From contig JAFUZM010000282.1 of the NCBI GenBank assembly GCA_017476605.1, positions 1 to 37,407 of the forward strand: DNA of 37,407 nucleotides. The letters are read 5' to 3'. The translations under genes and the position numbers were made by a program. Under the pieces are notes generated by a model. It was not told the origin of the DNA. It ran no database searches and was given only the letters and a program-made list of their open reading frames with translations. This stretch comes from Clostridia bacterium (lineage in GTDB: Bacteria > Bacillota > Clostridia > Christensenellales > Aristaeellaceae). This document shows positions 22,168 through 31,199 of this stretch, piece by piece (the first letter of the stretch is position 1; each line of letters starts with the position of its first letter).

Positions 22168-22725
22168 TTATCGCTTTCCCAGATCTCCGTTTTTCCAGTG
22201 CTTGCGGCAGAGACTGATGTATTTGTCATTTCCGCCCAGGAGCACCTGTTCGCCCTCGCGAACCACTTTCCCGTCGCTGATTCTGGCATTGAAGGTTGCC
22301 TTGCGACCACACCAGCAGATGGTCTTGATTTCCTCAATCGTGTCCGCCCAGCACATGAGCTCGCGGCTTCCTTCAAAGAATTCCCCTCTGAAGTCTGTCC
22401 TGAGTCCATAGCAAATGACAGGAATGTCATAGTCATCCACGATATCCACCAGTTGCCTCACCTGTGCTGCCGTCAGAAAATGTGCTTCGTCCACGATAAT
22501 GCAGGCAATGCCCGTAAGATCAATCGTCGGAAGATCCTCGACAAACCGGCACTCCGCCTCAAGGCCGCTCCTTGAGCGCACAATATCCTTGCCGTCTCTG
22601 TTTTCAAGCTTTGGCTTGAGCATCAGGACATTGCACCCGCGTTCCATATAATTGTAACGAACCATGACCGCATTTGCCGTCTTGGAGGATCCCATTGCTC
22701 CGTAACGAAAATATAGTTTTGCCAT
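22168..22725 (-). CDS. tdk: Thymidine kinase (type II)
   Basis: 185 residues. Cytosolic salvage enzyme phosphorylating thymidine to dTMP with ATP. P-loop GAMGSSKT near the N-terminus; DEAHF takes the place of the catalytic DE(A/G)QF motif; the lasso region FFEGSRELMCWADTIEEIKTICWCGRKATFNAR carries the first zinc-binding Cys pair (CWC), and ISLCRKHW provides the second Cys and a His. Substrate-binding Tyr is probably in the DKYISLC region. The start chosen (MAKLYFRYG) has GAGG 7 bases upstream; four codons further up an in-frame ATG has none. Own promoter upstream. It shares its terminator with convergent leuA. Confidence 0.95.
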   Translation of the reverse strand: MAKLYFRYGAMGSSKTANAVMVRYNYMERGCNVLMLKPKLENRDGKDIVRSRSGLEAECRFVEDLPTIDLTGIACIIVDEAHFLTAAQVRQLVDIVDDYDIPVICYGLRTDFRGEFFEGSRELMCWADTIEEIKTICWCGRKATFNARISDGKVVREGEQVLLGGNDKYISLCRKHWKNGDLGKR

Positions 22726-22776
22726 CTGAAACCTCAACTCACTTTTTTATCTGCAGCATCTGCCGCACCGCAGGCC

Positions 22777-22805
22777 ATTATACAACAGCGCACACGCCTT
22801 AGCAA
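22777..22805 (-). promoter_or_regulatory. Promoter of tdk
   Basis: Minus strand: TTGCTA (22805-22800), 17-base spacer, TATAAT (22782-22777). Confidence 0.82.
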
Positions 22806-22807
22806 GA

Positions 22808-22839
22808 TCGAAAAAACGATGCATCCGAAGATGCATCGT
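22808..22839 (-). terminator. Terminator of the cytidylate-kinase-like gene
   Basis: Minus strand: ACGATGCATC (22839-22830), TTCG tetraloop, GATGCATCGT (22825-22816), then TTTTTCG. Confidence 0.92.
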
Positions 22840-22848
22840 TGTACCTAA

Positions 22849-23472
22849 TTACGTTGTTTCCATCCGTGCATTGATATAGGCACGAACCAGTTTCACGCAG
22901 AGCTCATCACTCATGTGACCGGTATTGAGGCAGAGATCATACAGTCCTGCATCCTGCCAGTTGCGGCCTGTAAAGTACTTATAGTAATCTGAGCGCCGCT
23001 TGTCGATCTTCTTGATCTTTTTCTCGGCTTCCTCAAGGTCCAGACCATCTACCTCCATGACACGACGCACACAGTCCATGACCGGCGCTGTCACGTAGAT
23101 ATTGATCACATTATCGCGTCCGCGCAGAATGTAGTTGGCGCAGCGTCCCACGATGACGCAGTTTCTGGTGGTCGCAAGTTCACGGATAATCTTTGCCTGA
23201 TAGCGGAACAGATTTTCATTTGAAATGAAATCATCGCTGTCCGGTGGAATTACCTCACCATTGTATACCTGTTTGGCAATTCGAAAGATGGAAAGCCGGG
23301 CACTTTCATCCGCTTTTGAAAACAATTCCTCATTGATTCCGCTCTCGTCGCTGGCGATTCGCAGGATCTCCCGATCATAGAACTCATACCCCAGCTGTTC
23401 CGCCAAGAGCTTACCGATTTTTCTTCCGCCGCTTCCATAGCTTCTGGCAATTGTTATAACGCAGTTATCCAT
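22849..23472 (-). CDS. Cytidylate-kinase-like protein (AAK_CK2 family)
   Basis: 207 residues. The N-terminal P-loop-like segment ITIARSYGSGGRKIGKLLAEQLG, followed by YEFYDREILRIAS, is that of the cytidylate kinase-like family, distinct from classical Cmk. VIVGRCANYILRGRDNVINIYVTAP, then a lid-like RRVMEVDGLDLEEAEKKIKKIDKRRSDYYKYFTGR, then YDLCLNTGHMS follow in normal family order. Members are widespread in Clostridia, and the substrate is rarely tested; nucleoside monophosphate phosphorylation is inferred. The ATG giving MDNCVI is chosen: GGAGGTG is 6 bases upstream, while the GTG three codons earlier overlaps that site. Own promoter and terminator. Confidence 0.88.
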   Translation of the reverse strand: MDNCVITIARSYGSGGRKIGKLLAEQLGYEFYDREILRIASDESGINEELFSKADESARLSIFRIAKQVYNGEVIPPDSDDFISNENLFRYQAKIIRELATTRNCVIVGRCANYILRGRDNVINIYVTAPVMDCVRRVMEVDGLDLEEAEKKIKKIDKRRSDYYKYFTGRNWQDAGLYDLCLNTGHMSDELCVKLVRAYINARMETT

Positions 23473-23516
23473 GTGATCCACCTCCGTTCAACCATAGGAA
23501 CCAGTTCGACAGCTGT

Positions 23517-23545
23517 ATTATATCGAATTTTGAAGGAAATGGCAA
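23517..23545 (-). promoter_or_regulatory. Promoter of the cytidylate-kinase-like gene
   Basis: Minus strand: TTGCCA (23545-23540), 17-base spacer, TATAAT (23522-23517). Confidence 0.85.
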
Positions 23546-23651
23546 TGGATATTTGTCTTTTTTTCACAATTTATGTTGTGCGATTCATAAATATATCTCA
23601 AATGCCGAGAAGGTATTCCTGTCGTATTTCACAAAAATATCGGGAATTCGA

Positions 23652-24365
23652 TCATCGAAGCGCTGGGGTAAGCTCTGCCAGCTCCAAAAGATTTGAAAGG
23701 ATCAGATCACAGCTTGCACAGGTTTTCTCATCCGGCTCGTCCATATCCGGGATCATGATGGTAAACGCTCCGCTGGCCTTTCCGGACTGTACGCCCGTCG
23801 GGGAATCCTCAATCGCCGCCGCATTAAGCGGAGAACATCCCAGCTTCTCCATCGCATGCAGATAGATATCCGGCGCCGGCTTTCCGTGCTTGACCATGTC
23901 TGCCGTGGCAATGGCATGAAACAGTGGGAGAATCTCCAGCCGGCTTAAGTATTCTCTTGCCCGCTCCTCCGGTGTTGCCGTTGCAAGTGCAATCCGGTAT
24001 CCCTTTTCTGCGAGCATCTCAAGCGATTCCTTCATATACGGTTTCGGTGTCACGCCATGCTCGTCTATGTAAATTTTCATGATCTTCCTGCGATAATCGC
24101 GAACCTTGTAAAGATCAAAATCCGGACATACTTCTCTTTGCATGAGAGGTTCCGCCAGGGCAGGAGTCAGAGAGCGCAGCATCAGCGCATGCTTGGGTTC
24201 CATCGGATACCCAAAATGATGTGCCGCCTCCACCCAGAAGCGATTATACAGGACTTCTGTGTCTATGAGTGTGCCGTCCAGGTCAAAAATCAGGCAATTT
24301 ATTGCATCTTTCCACCACTTATTCTCCACTTTATTCCTCTTTTCCATTTCTTGGTTATTCTCCAT
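23652..24365 (-). CDS. HAD-superfamily hydrolase (beta-phosphoglucomutase-like phosphatase)
   Basis: Up to 237 residues. All four HAD motifs are present: motif I FDLDGTLIDTE with the nucleophile Asp, motif II in ALATATPEE, motif III Lys in KHGKPAPDIY, and motif IV IEDSPTGVQSGKASG. A helical cap lies between motifs I and II, so this is subfamily I with a C1 cap, like beta-phosphoglucomutase and sugar phosphatases. Substrate is not predictable. The N-terminus is uncertain: an ATG at 24365 has GAAGG abutting it, while an internal ATG (MEKRNK, 24347) has GGAG further off. The 10-20 polar residues before motif I are probably not essential. No clear promoter upstream. Confidence 0.9.
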   Translation of the reverse strand: MENNQEMEKRNKVENKWWKDAINCLIFDLDGTLIDTEVLYNRFWVEAAHHFGYPMEPKHALMLRSLTPALAEPLMQREVCPDFDLYKVRDYRRKIMKIYIDEHGVTPKPYMKESLEMLAEKGYRIALATATPEERAREYLSRLEILPLFHAIATADMVKHGKPAPDIYLHAMEKLGCSPLNAAAIEDSPTGVQSGKASGAFTIMIPDMDEPDEKTCASCDLILSNLLELAELTPALR

Positions 24366-24499
24366 CCTTCGGAGGGAAGCGTTTGGGTCTCATGCCCTCC
24401 ACTTTTCCCCCTGTTCCGCCATTTTGGAATGTGACATACTGATTTGACGCAAAAATGTCCACTTTGCAAAGCAAATATGTCCGCTGGTCGCGCCATGAA

Positions 24500-24528
24500 T
24501 TGACATTTTAAAGCAAGCCTGCTATACT
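24500..24528 (+). promoter_or_regulatory. Promoter of the secreted-protein gene
   Basis: TTGACA (24500-24505), 17-base spacer, TATACT (24523-24528); the ATG is 33 bases after the -10. Confidence 0.88.
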
Positions 24529-24560
24529 TTTTCCATCAGAATTCCTTGGAGGATTTCATT

Positions 24561-25250
24561 ATGCAAAAGATATGTGCACTTCTTGCATTCACGCTTCTTC
24601 TGTGCTCCGCATGCGCATGGGCAGAGCAGGATTATCCCATCGCAAGCGATTCGTTTACCATCGACTTTTCATCCGTCTATAATGACAATCCGGCTGCAAC
24701 GCCTATTGCCGTCGACCCAATCGACAAGCCGACGCCCACCCCGATGCCGACGCCGAATTTCTCCTACCGTATCTTTGAGAGCGCGCCCCTCAGTATCTCC
24801 TTTGCCATTCCATTTACATGGCTGCTGAATCCGGATACCAATCAGAGCACGACGCTTCAGTTTGTTGAGCCGCAGAGTGAGATGATGGACGTGAACGGAT
24901 ATCAGACGCGGATCACCATTGAGCGGGTCAATATCGGTGTATCTCAGACCGTTGCCGATGCAAGAGCGCGGCTTGAGACGGTTCTTGAGGATCTTGAGAG
25001 CAGCTTCTCCTCCTTTGTCCCCGGCAGCATCGCCTCCGCCACCATCGGCGGCGCCAAGGGCAGCTACTGCTATTACAAAGCCGAGTACATTGATCCCACA
25101 AGCAATAAGACCTACCAGATGAACGGACGGATCACCATCGTCGCAAGCGGAAACTACCTGTATCAGGTTCGCCTGACGGCGCCCCGCGCCTGGTATTCCT
25201 ACTATGAGAATGTATTCAGGCGGCTGCGTACCACCTGGAAGTTCCTGTAA
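24561..25250 (+). CDS. Secreted protein of unknown function
   Basis: 229 residues. The N-terminus MQKICALLAFTLLLCSACAWA is a signal peptide with a probable signal-peptidase I site after A-W-A (residue 21). Cysteines nearby do not fit a lipobox, so lipid anchoring is less likely. Residues 57-70 form a Pro/Thr linker (KPTPTPMPTP). The rest (about 72-229) is a compact domain beginning FSYRIFESAPLSISFAIPFTW and ending YYENVFRRLRTTWKFL, with a central ISQTVADARARLETVLEDLE-like helix and GGAKGSYCYYKAEY. The pattern resembles small extracellular PsbP-like/'photosystem reaction centre'-style folds described in Clostridia, but I cannot assign it. Clear RBS (TTGGAGG), promoter and terminator show it is a real gene. 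Confidence 0.85.
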   Translation: MQKICALLAFTLLLCSACAWAEQDYPIASDSFTIDFSSVYNDNPAATPIAVDPIDKPTPTPMPTPNFSYRIFESAPLSISFAIPFTWLLNPDTNQSTTLQFVEPQSEMMDVNGYQTRITIERVNIGVSQTVADARARLETVLEDLESSFSSFVPGSIASATIGGAKGSYCYYKAEYIDPTSNKTYQMNGRITIVASGNYLYQVRLTAPRAWYSYYENVFRRLRTTWKFL

Positions 25251-25272
25251 TCCAGATTCCTTAAACGCATGT

Positions 25273-25304
25273 TAAAAGCCATGGCAGATGCCATGGCTTT
25301 TTTA
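25273..25304. terminator. Bidirectional terminator between the secreted protein gene and ftsZ
   Basis: AGCCATGGC (25277-25285), 4-base loop, GCCATGGCT (25290-25298), followed by TTTTT on the plus strand and TTTT on the minus strand. Confidence 0.9.
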
Positions 25305-26639
25305 TTAGCTCTTGCGCCTTAAATAGGCTGGAATTCCGTGATTGTCCTCCGGAGCCGGTGCTGACTGCTCAGGAATCTGAGACTTAGCTGCACCAACATC
25401 ATCAAGAGGATTCGCGCGCTGCACCGGAGTCTCTGTGAAAAATGGTGGGACATCCGGGCTGTATCCACCCTCTGTTCCCTGGGTACCCGGATTATACCCG
25501 GTTACGTTGACCGGCGTATATGCCGAATCATACCGCTGGGTTCCAAACGTTCCGGTTGCAGTGCTCGGGCTTCCGTTCGGCATATAGGCAGAATAGCTGC
25601 TGGTGCCGAAATTGGGCGTTGCATACGGCGCCTGAGACGGCAGACTGGCGGTGCGGTCCAGTGAGGATGCTTTCGGTGGGAAGGGTTCCTTCTCAAATCC
25701 GGTTGCAATCACCGTGATATGCACCTCATCCTCAAGAGAATCGTCAATGCTGGCACCAAAGATGATGTTTGCCTCGCTATCCGCTGCTGCTGTAATCTTC
25801 TCCACGGCATCATTGATATCGGTGATGCTGCAGTTGGAATTGCAGGTAACATTGATCAGTACGGCGCGTGCGCCATCAATGGAGGTTTCAAGCATTGGAG
25901 ATGCGATCGCGTTGGCCGCAGCCTCACTCATGGCTTTCTCACCCTTGCCTACACCAATGCCAAGATGCGCCATTCCGCCGGACTCCATAACAGCCTTTAC
26001 ATCGGCAAAGTCCAGGTTGATGATTCCTGTCTGAGAAATGAGATCCGAGATGCCGGAAATACCCTGACGCAGTACGTCATCCGCAAACATGAATGCACCC
26101 TTGAAGGAGGTCCCTTTCGGGCATACCTGAAGGAGACGTTCATTCGGGATCACCACAAGGGTATCCACGCGCTGTTTGAGCTCATCTATGCCGCTCTCCG
26201 CCTTGCGCATTCTCGTCTTTCCCTCAAAGGCGAAAGGCTTCGTGACAACCGCAATGGTCAGAATTCCCATATCACGGGCAATCTCAGCGACAACCGGAGC
26301 TGCACCGGTTCCTGTTCCGCCGCCCATACCAGCGGTAACAAAAACCATGTCCGCACCTTTCAGTGCCCCTGCGATCTCCTCACGGCTCTCCTCAGCTGCC
26401 TTCTTGCCGATTTCCGGCGTTGCACCTGCACCAAGGCCCTTGGTCAGCTTTTCACCGATCTGAATCATGTTCTGAGCCTTGCTCGTGCGCAGTGCCTGAA
26501 CATCCGTATTCACAGCAATGAAATCTACACCGGATACGCCATACTCAATCATGCGATTGAGCGCATTTCCGCCACCGCCACCACAGCCAATAACCTTAAT
26601 CGAAGCGGCCGGCCGCTCTTCCATCTCAATTTCAAACAC
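25305..26639 (-). CDS. ftsZ: Cell division GTPase FtsZ
   Basis: 444 residues. Tubulin-like GTPase that forms the Z ring. The GTP-binding N-domain starts [19 protein letters not shown], with the tubulin signature GGGTGTG near residue 108; the T7 loop [11 protein letters not shown] carries the catalytic Asp. After about residue 320 comes a disordered, Gly/Ser/Thr/Pro-rich linker (over 90 residues, longer than in many species) and the conserved C-terminal peptide IPAYLRRKS that binds FtsA and other partners. The start is GTG (MFEIEME), with AGGGGG 8 bases upstream. It follows ftsA by 32 bases and ends at a terminator. Confidence 0.98.
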   Translation of the reverse strand: MFEIEMEERPAASIKVIGCGGGGGNALNRMIEYGVSGVDFIAVNTDVQALRTSKAQNMIQIGEKLTKGLGAGATPEIGKKAAEESREEIAGALKGADMVFVTAGMGGGTGTGAAPVVAEIARDMGILTIAVVTKPFAFEGKTRMRKAESGIDELKQRVDTLVVIPNERLLQVCPKGTSFKGAFMFADDVLRQGISGISDLISQTGIINLDFADVKAVMESGGMAHLGIGVGKGEKAMSEAAANAIASPMLETSIDGARAVLINVTCNSNCSITDINDAVEKITAAADSEANIIFGASIDDSLEDEVHITVIATGFEKEPFPPKASSLDRTASLPSQAPYATPNFGTSSYSAYMPNGSPSTATGTFGTQRYDSAYTPVNVTGYNPGTQGTEGGYSPDVPPFFTETPVQRANPLDDVGAAKSQIPEQSAPAPEDNHGIPAYLRRKS

Positions 26640-26671
26640 AGGTTTATCCCCCTTTTTCTAACGTGGAGCAA

Positions 26672-27853
26672 TTATCTGTGGAAGAAGTTACGGATCTTCT
26701 CAAAGAATCCACCCTCTGCTTCTTCCTCTTCCTCAAGTCTGTCGCAAACCAAAGCAAGCAATCCATATCCGCTGGCATAGATATGTGCCGGCGTCATCTT
26801 GGATGTCCTGGTATTTCCTTCCCTTACCGTCTGTTTAAAGGACGAACCCACATATACTTTGGCGCCTTTCATGGGCATGATTCCACCGCCCGTGAAATAG
26901 ATGACGGAATTATCCGGAATATGAACGCCACTCTTGTCAATGGCATCGTTGCAAAGCTCAAGAATTTCATTGACGCGTGCCCCGATGACATCCGAAACCA
27001 GTTTGCCGGAGAAGGTCTCCACCTTACCGTCCTCAGCCTGAACCTCAATTTCCGCATTCTGGGATTCATTGAAGGAAAAGCTCCGTTTAATGCGCTCACA
27101 GAGATCAAACTGCGCATTAAGCACCTGGCTCAGATCCATCGTGATATGCGCACCGCCAATCGGGACGATATGCTGCCAGATGATGGCATCCCCTTCCATC
27201 GCCACAATTTCCGTAGAAAGATACCCCACATCAATCAGAATGCCGGTATTATCTCTCTCCTCATAGGGAATCAGCTGCATGGCCTCTCCCAGACTGGACG
27301 AGTAGAATCCCATGATCTTGATGCCAAGATCATCAAGTCGGGAGGTGACATCATTGATAAAATGCTGATCGGCAAGAACAAATCCGATCATTCCCTCAAG
27401 CCGTGATCCTTTCCGGTCAACCGGCTCCATGGTTTTCTGTCCATCATCCACACGGAACCATGCGGGTGAACGGTGAAGAATGACACCGGAGGGATTGTTC
27501 AGCATCTCTGTCGCCTGCTGGAACAGGAGGTCTACATCTCTTGGCGTCACCTTGGGATCTGCTCCCTGAAGGGTGACCGAGGACTCAACCACATACACCC
27601 TGATGTACTCTCCGGGAATACCGACATAGATTTCCTTTATTTTAAGATTGCCGCGTTTTTCCGCTGCCTCTATTGCACTGGCAATTGCATCCGTTACCTC
27701 TTCCGGATTATTCCAATGATTGTTCATATAGCCGTTGTATGCGGCCATGCCGGCAGAGGAAATACCCAGATTTCGATCCGCTGGGTTCTGTGTCACCAGA
27801 GCCAACACTTTTGATGTGCCAAAATCAAGAACTGCAGTTGGCTTTTTACTCAT
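26672..27853 (-). CDS. ftsA: Cell division protein FtsA
   Basis: 393 residues. Actin-like ATPase that tethers FtsZ to the membrane. The phosphate-1 motif is AVLDFGTSKVLALV at the N-terminus; GILIDVGYLSTEIVAM is phosphate-2 and VIYFTGGGIMPMKGA the adenosine motif. The 1C domain between the first two is the FtsA-specific SHS2 part. An acidic linker (EEEEEAE) leads to the amphipathic membrane-targeting helix GGFFEKIRNFFHR at the C-terminus. The ATG at MSKKPTAV is chosen, with ACAGGAG 7 bases upstream. It has its own promoter, separating ftsAZ from the upstream dcw genes, though read-through from ftsQ is possible as no terminator intervenes. Confidence 0.95.
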   Translation of the reverse strand: MSKKPTAVLDFGTSKVLALVTQNPADRNLGISSAGMAAYNGYMNNHWNNPEEVTDAIASAIEAAEKRGNLKIKEIYVGIPGEYIRVYVVESSVTLQGADPKVTPRDVDLLFQQATEMLNNPSGVILHRSPAWFRVDDGQKTMEPVDRKGSRLEGMIGFVLADQHFINDVTSRLDDLGIKIMGFYSSSLGEAMQLIPYEERDNTGILIDVGYLSTEIVAMEGDAIIWQHIVPIGGAHITMDLSQVLNAQFDLCERIKRSFSFNESQNAEIEVQAEDGKVETFSGKLVSDVIGARVNEILELCNDAIDKSGVHIPDNSVIYFTGGGIMPMKGAKVYVGSSFKQTVREGNTRTSKMTPAHIYASGYGLLALVCDRLEEEEEAEGGFFEKIRNFFHR

Positions 27854-27921
27854 AACCGTGCTCCTGTCCCCTATCCCCATTTACAGACAATAGGTCTGTT
27901 TCTTACAAACCAAGTCACGTT

Positions 27922-27950
27922 ATTATAACGTATCAAAAGTCGCTTTTCAA
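27922..27950 (-). promoter_or_regulatory. Promoter of ftsA-ftsZ
   Basis: Minus strand: TTGAAA (27950-27945), 17-base spacer, TATAAT (27927-27922), between ftsQ and ftsA. Confidence 0.82.
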
Positions 27951-27989
27951 GCTATCCATTTATTTTCCTTGAACAGCCACTTCATTTTT

Positions 27990-28820
27990 TTACTTTTTCG
28001 GCGTTGCCGAGGGTGCCGGCGTCGGTGTTGTCGTCGGAACCGGTGTTACCGTCGGCAGAACCGGAGGCATAAAGTACGCCTTTTCCCCGCTCGAAACATC
28101 AATATTTGCACCCATCAGTTCCTTTTTATCCTCACGTGAGGCAAGAATCTCCCTTGCGATAATCAGCTTGAGCTCAGCGTCCGTTGCCCGCCCAAGCACA
28201 ATTCCAGCTCCCTCTGTTGTCATGATGCTGATGTTGTCAAGATTGGATACATCAAGGGAAACCGTACGGCCCTGCATATTTGTATCATCCAGTGCCTTCA
28301 GAACTGCGCTGAGTGCACTCAGCTGTTCAATATCCTTTACCCCGATGATCTGACCTTCAATGATCAGCGTTCTTGAGGAAAGATCCAGTCCCTTGACAAT
28401 CGGGCACTGGAAGTCAGGCATGACCTCCTGACTGTTTTCAAGCACCATTCCGTCTGCATCAATCACATAATAAAGACCATTGCGCTGAATAATTCCCATC
28501 GCATGGCGCTCATTGATCTTGATGTTCATCGTTCCGCTGTAATCAAACTGCGTTCCGCGAAATTCGATATAGCGATTCTTCTCAAGGCGCTCCTTGAGCT
28601 TTGCGCGGTTTAAAAAGAAGTAGTTGTCGCCAACCTTTACCCCGCTTTGAGCGATGATCTCCTCCTTGGGAAGAACCCGGTTTCCGATGACATTCAGATT
28701 CTGTATCTCATACAGCATGAAGATCGCCATAAGACACAGCAAACCCGCGCCGATGAGAATAATAAGAAGCGTAATCAGAATCCGCCCTTTTTTCTTTTTC
28801 TGTTTTCCTTTAGAAGCCAT
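27990..28820 (-). CDS. ftsQ: Cell division protein FtsQ/DivIB
   Basis: 276 residues. Bitopic division protein bridging FtsL/FtsB-type partners in the divisome. A Lys-rich cytoplasmic start (KGKQKKKKGR) is followed by one membrane helix (residues 13-37) and a POTRA domain (IQNLNVIGNRVLPKEEIIAQSGVKVGDNYFFLN). The FtsQ/DivIB domain follows (GIIQRNGLYYVIDADGMVLEN, CPIVKGLDL). The last 25 residues are a Thr/Pro-rich tail (TPVPTTTPTPAPSATPKK), probably disordered and outside the cell. Its start overlaps the end of murD by 11 bases. It ends the mraZ-to-ftsQ series before the ftsA promoter. Confidence 0.92.
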   Translation of the reverse strand: MASKGKQKKKKGRILITLLIILIGAGLLCLMAIFMLYEIQNLNVIGNRVLPKEEIIAQSGVKVGDNYFFLNRAKLKERLEKNRYIEFRGTQFDYSGTMNIKINERHAMGIIQRNGLYYVIDADGMVLENSQEVMPDFQCPIVKGLDLSSRTLIIEGQIIGVKDIEQLSALSAVLKALDDTNMQGRTVSLDVSNLDNISIMTTEGAGIVLGRATDAELKLIIAREILASREDKKELMGANIDVSSGEKAYFMPPVLPTVTPVPTTTPTPAPSATPKK

Positions 28821-30171
28821 TTACCTTTTCCTTGAAGACACGTCCCCGATCTTCAAAGTCCTTAAACATGTCAAAGCTTGCACATGCCGGTGAAAGCAGT
28901 ACATTTCCGCCTTTGACCGCATGCTCTCTTGCAACCGCAAGGCAGTGATCAAAGTCATATCCTGCCATCGTATATGACATATAGCCGACATGCTCCAGTG
29001 CCCGTCGGATTTGTTCTGCCGTATCTCCGATAAGCACACAGTACGTGATGACCGGGCTGTTTTTTATCGTTTCTGCAAGTCCATCAAACGATACCTTTTT
29101 GTCACTTCCACCAAGAATCAGCACTGTCGGTGCGGTCATGGTGGCAATTGCCTTTTCCGTTGAATCCACGTTGGTGCCCTTGGAATCGTTGATCCACGTA
29201 ATTCCCTCAAGCGTTCGGACCGTCTCGATTCTGTGTTCAACCCCGGGGAAGGTCATGAGGACCTCCCGCATCGTCTCCACCGGCACACCAAGTGCGCCGG
29301 TAATTGCAACCGCTGCCAGTGCATTTTCAAGATTATGCGGACCGGGGATCCGGATTTCCCCCGTTTTGCAGACTGACTGGACCTTATCGTAGGCGAGCAT
29401 CACCGTATCATCCTCGACATATGCGCCGCAGGGAACCTTTTCTTTTCTTGAGAACCACAGGATATGTGATTTCAGATCACTGGCCATCTGCCGGCAGGCA
29501 GGATCATCATAATTAAACACCGCAGCATCGTGCCTTGTCTGTTTCTCAAAGATCCGATGCTTCATGGCGATATAGGTCTCCATATCTCCATGCCGTGCCA
29601 GATGATCCTCCGTTATGTTCAGGCAGGCGGCAACATCCGGATGGAACGCAGAGATTGTCTCACACTGATAGGAGCTGACCTCTGCCACTGTCACATCGTC
29701 TTTTCCCATCTGAAGCGCTTCCGCTGTAATCGGATACCCGATGTTTCCGCAAACCAGCGTATGCCGTCCGGTCGCCTTGAAGATTTCCCCCACCAGCGTG
29801 GTCGTCGTCGTCTTTCCGTTGGTTCCCGTAATGGCAACAAGGCGGCCACTTAATACCCGGGCACCCAACTCCAGTTCCCCGATGACCTCAATTCCCTTTT
29901 CCAGAGCTTTCCGGACAAATGCCGCTGCATACGCAATGCCGGGGCTGATGACCATCAGGTCAATATTGTCAAGAAGCTGATCCGCAGGAACGCCCAGCTT
30001 CAAAATGCATGCAGTGTTCCCCAGTTCCTCTGCTGCCTCAGGAAGCGCATCCACATCCTTCGAATCATTCGCTGTCACAATGCAGCCAAGACGCAGGAGC
30101 ATCTTGACAGCGGCAATGCCGCTGCGTGCCATTCCTACGACAAGCACCCGTTTCCCATTCCAGTTATCCAT
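28810..30171 (-). CDS. murD: UDP-N-acetylmuramoyl-L-alanine--D-glutamate ligase
   Basis: 453 residues, normal MurD size. Cytoplasmic enzyme adding D-glutamate to UDP-MurNAc-L-Ala. The N-terminal Rossmann domain begins VLVVGMARSGIAAVKMLL; the Mur ligase ATP-binding loop is GTNGKTTTT (about residue 110), and NITEDHLARHGDMETYIAMKHRIF contains the conserved metal- and carbamyl-Lys region. The C-terminal domain has the motifs WINDSKGTNVDSTEKAI and LLSPACASFDMFKDFEDRGRVF, diagnostic of MurD. The ATG at MDNWNGK follows GGAGG by 4-6 bases; the longer upstream frame is rejected. Overlaps ftsQ at its 3' end and follows mraY by 13 bases. Confidence 0.97.
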   Translation of the reverse strand: MDNWNGKRVLVVGMARSGIAAVKMLLRLGCIVTANDSKDVDALPEAAEELGNTACILKLGVPADQLLDNIDLMVISPGIAYAAAFVRKALEKGIEVIGELELGARVLSGRLVAITGTNGKTTTTTLVGEIFKATGRHTLVCGNIGYPITAEALQMGKDDVTVAEVSSYQCETISAFHPDVAACLNITEDHLARHGDMETYIAMKHRIFEKQTRHDAAVFNYDDPACRQMASDLKSHILWFSRKEKVPCGAYVEDDTVMLAYDKVQSVCKTGEIRIPGPHNLENALAAVAITGALGVPVETMREVLMTFPGVEHRIETVRTLEGITWINDSKGTNVDSTEKAIATMTAPTVLILGGSDKKVSFDGLAETIKNSPVITYCVLIGDTAEQIRRALEHVGYMSYTMAGYDFDHCLAVAREHAVKGGNVLLSPACASFDMFKDFEDRGRVFKEKVNGF

Positions 30172-30184
30172 ATTTCCTCCAGAA

Positions 30185-31153
30185 TCAGTAAACGCTGAGC
30201 ACGGCAATCAGTGAAAGAATAATGGTTGTTGTCATATACATGGCGACAATCTTCACCTCATGCATCCCACTCAGTTCAAAATGATGATGAATTGGCGCCA
30301 TCTTAAAAATCCGCTTTCCATGCGTCGCTCTGAAATACGCAAACTGTATGAGATCCGACAGACTCGACATCATCATCCAGAAACCGATGAAAAGCAGAAG
30401 CAGCGGCTGACGCAAAAGAACAGCACAGGCAGACACCGCCCCACCGATAAACATGGAGCCGGTATCCCCCATAAAGACCTTCGCCGGATAGGCATTATAC
30501 AGAAGAAACGCAAGACATCCGCCCATGAGTGCGCCGCACCCGGCGCCCAGCGGCAGCTGACCTGCCAGGACACAAAGCACTGCAAGCGCTGCAAAGTCCA
30601 CATAGGAGACCGATGTCAGCAGGCCATCCAGACCATCCAGCAGATTTGCGCTGTTGGTGGTTCCCACAATAATAAATGCGGTAATCGGAATATAGAGAAT
30701 GCCCAGGTCCAGTTCCTTTTTTAAAAAAGGAATTATGATCTTTGAGCCAACCGATGGCGAAAAGTAGCAATATATTGCAAACAAAAGGGCAAGAATCGTC
30801 TGTACGGCCAGCTTCTGCTTCGGCGTTAGGCCCTGATTATGTTTTTGGCGGATTTTCGTCATGTCATCCGCAAATCCCAGCAATAAATTTGCCACTGCCA
30901 AAACCAGCATCAGGAGAAGCGGCAGCTTCTCACCATCTGACAGAAGACCGAAAACCAGAGATGAAAGAAGGGCAGCGCCTGCAATCACAAAGCCGCCCAT
31001 CGTCGGAGTTCCCTGTTTCTTTTTATGCGCCTCCGGCGCAAGTTCATAAATATTCTGTCCGAATTTCAATTTGTGCAGAACCGGAAGCAGAATCTTTCCC
31101 AGTACAGCGCCGAAGCAAAAGGCTGCAAGCACAGCATAAACTGACATACGCAT
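30185..31153 (-). CDS. mraY: Phospho-N-acetylmuramoyl-pentapeptide transferase
   Basis: 322 residues, standard MraY length with about ten membrane helices. It transfers phospho-MurNAc-pentapeptide to undecaprenyl phosphate to make lipid I. Signatures: KKQGTPTMGG, FADDMTKIRQKHNQGL with the DD motif, NSANLLDGLDGLL (catalytic Asp), AYPAKVFMGDTGSMFIGGA, and HHHFELSGMHEVKI with the cluster of His. RBS GAGGGAG lies 8 bases before the ATG. Between murE (46 bases upstream) and murD (13 bases downstream); murF, which usually precedes mraY, is absent here. Confidence 0.97.
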   Translation of the reverse strand: MRMSVYAVLAAFCFGAVLGKILLPVLHKLKFGQNIYELAPEAHKKKQGTPTMGGFVIAGAALLSSLVFGLLSDGEKLPLLLMLVLAVANLLLGFADDMTKIRQKHNQGLTPKQKLAVQTILALLFAIYCYFSPSVGSKIIIPFLKKELDLGILYIPITAFIIVGTTNSANLLDGLDGLLTSVSYVDFAALAVLCVLAGQLPLGAGCGALMGGCLAFLLYNAYPAKVFMGDTGSMFIGGAVSACAVLLRQPLLLLFIGFWMMMSSLSDLIQFAYFRATHGKRIFKMAPIHHHFELSGMHEVKIVAMYMTTTIILSLIAVLSVY

Positions 31154-31199
31154 TGTTTGCGCTCCCTCTAATCACCGCATGAGGGTGAACCTTGTATTT

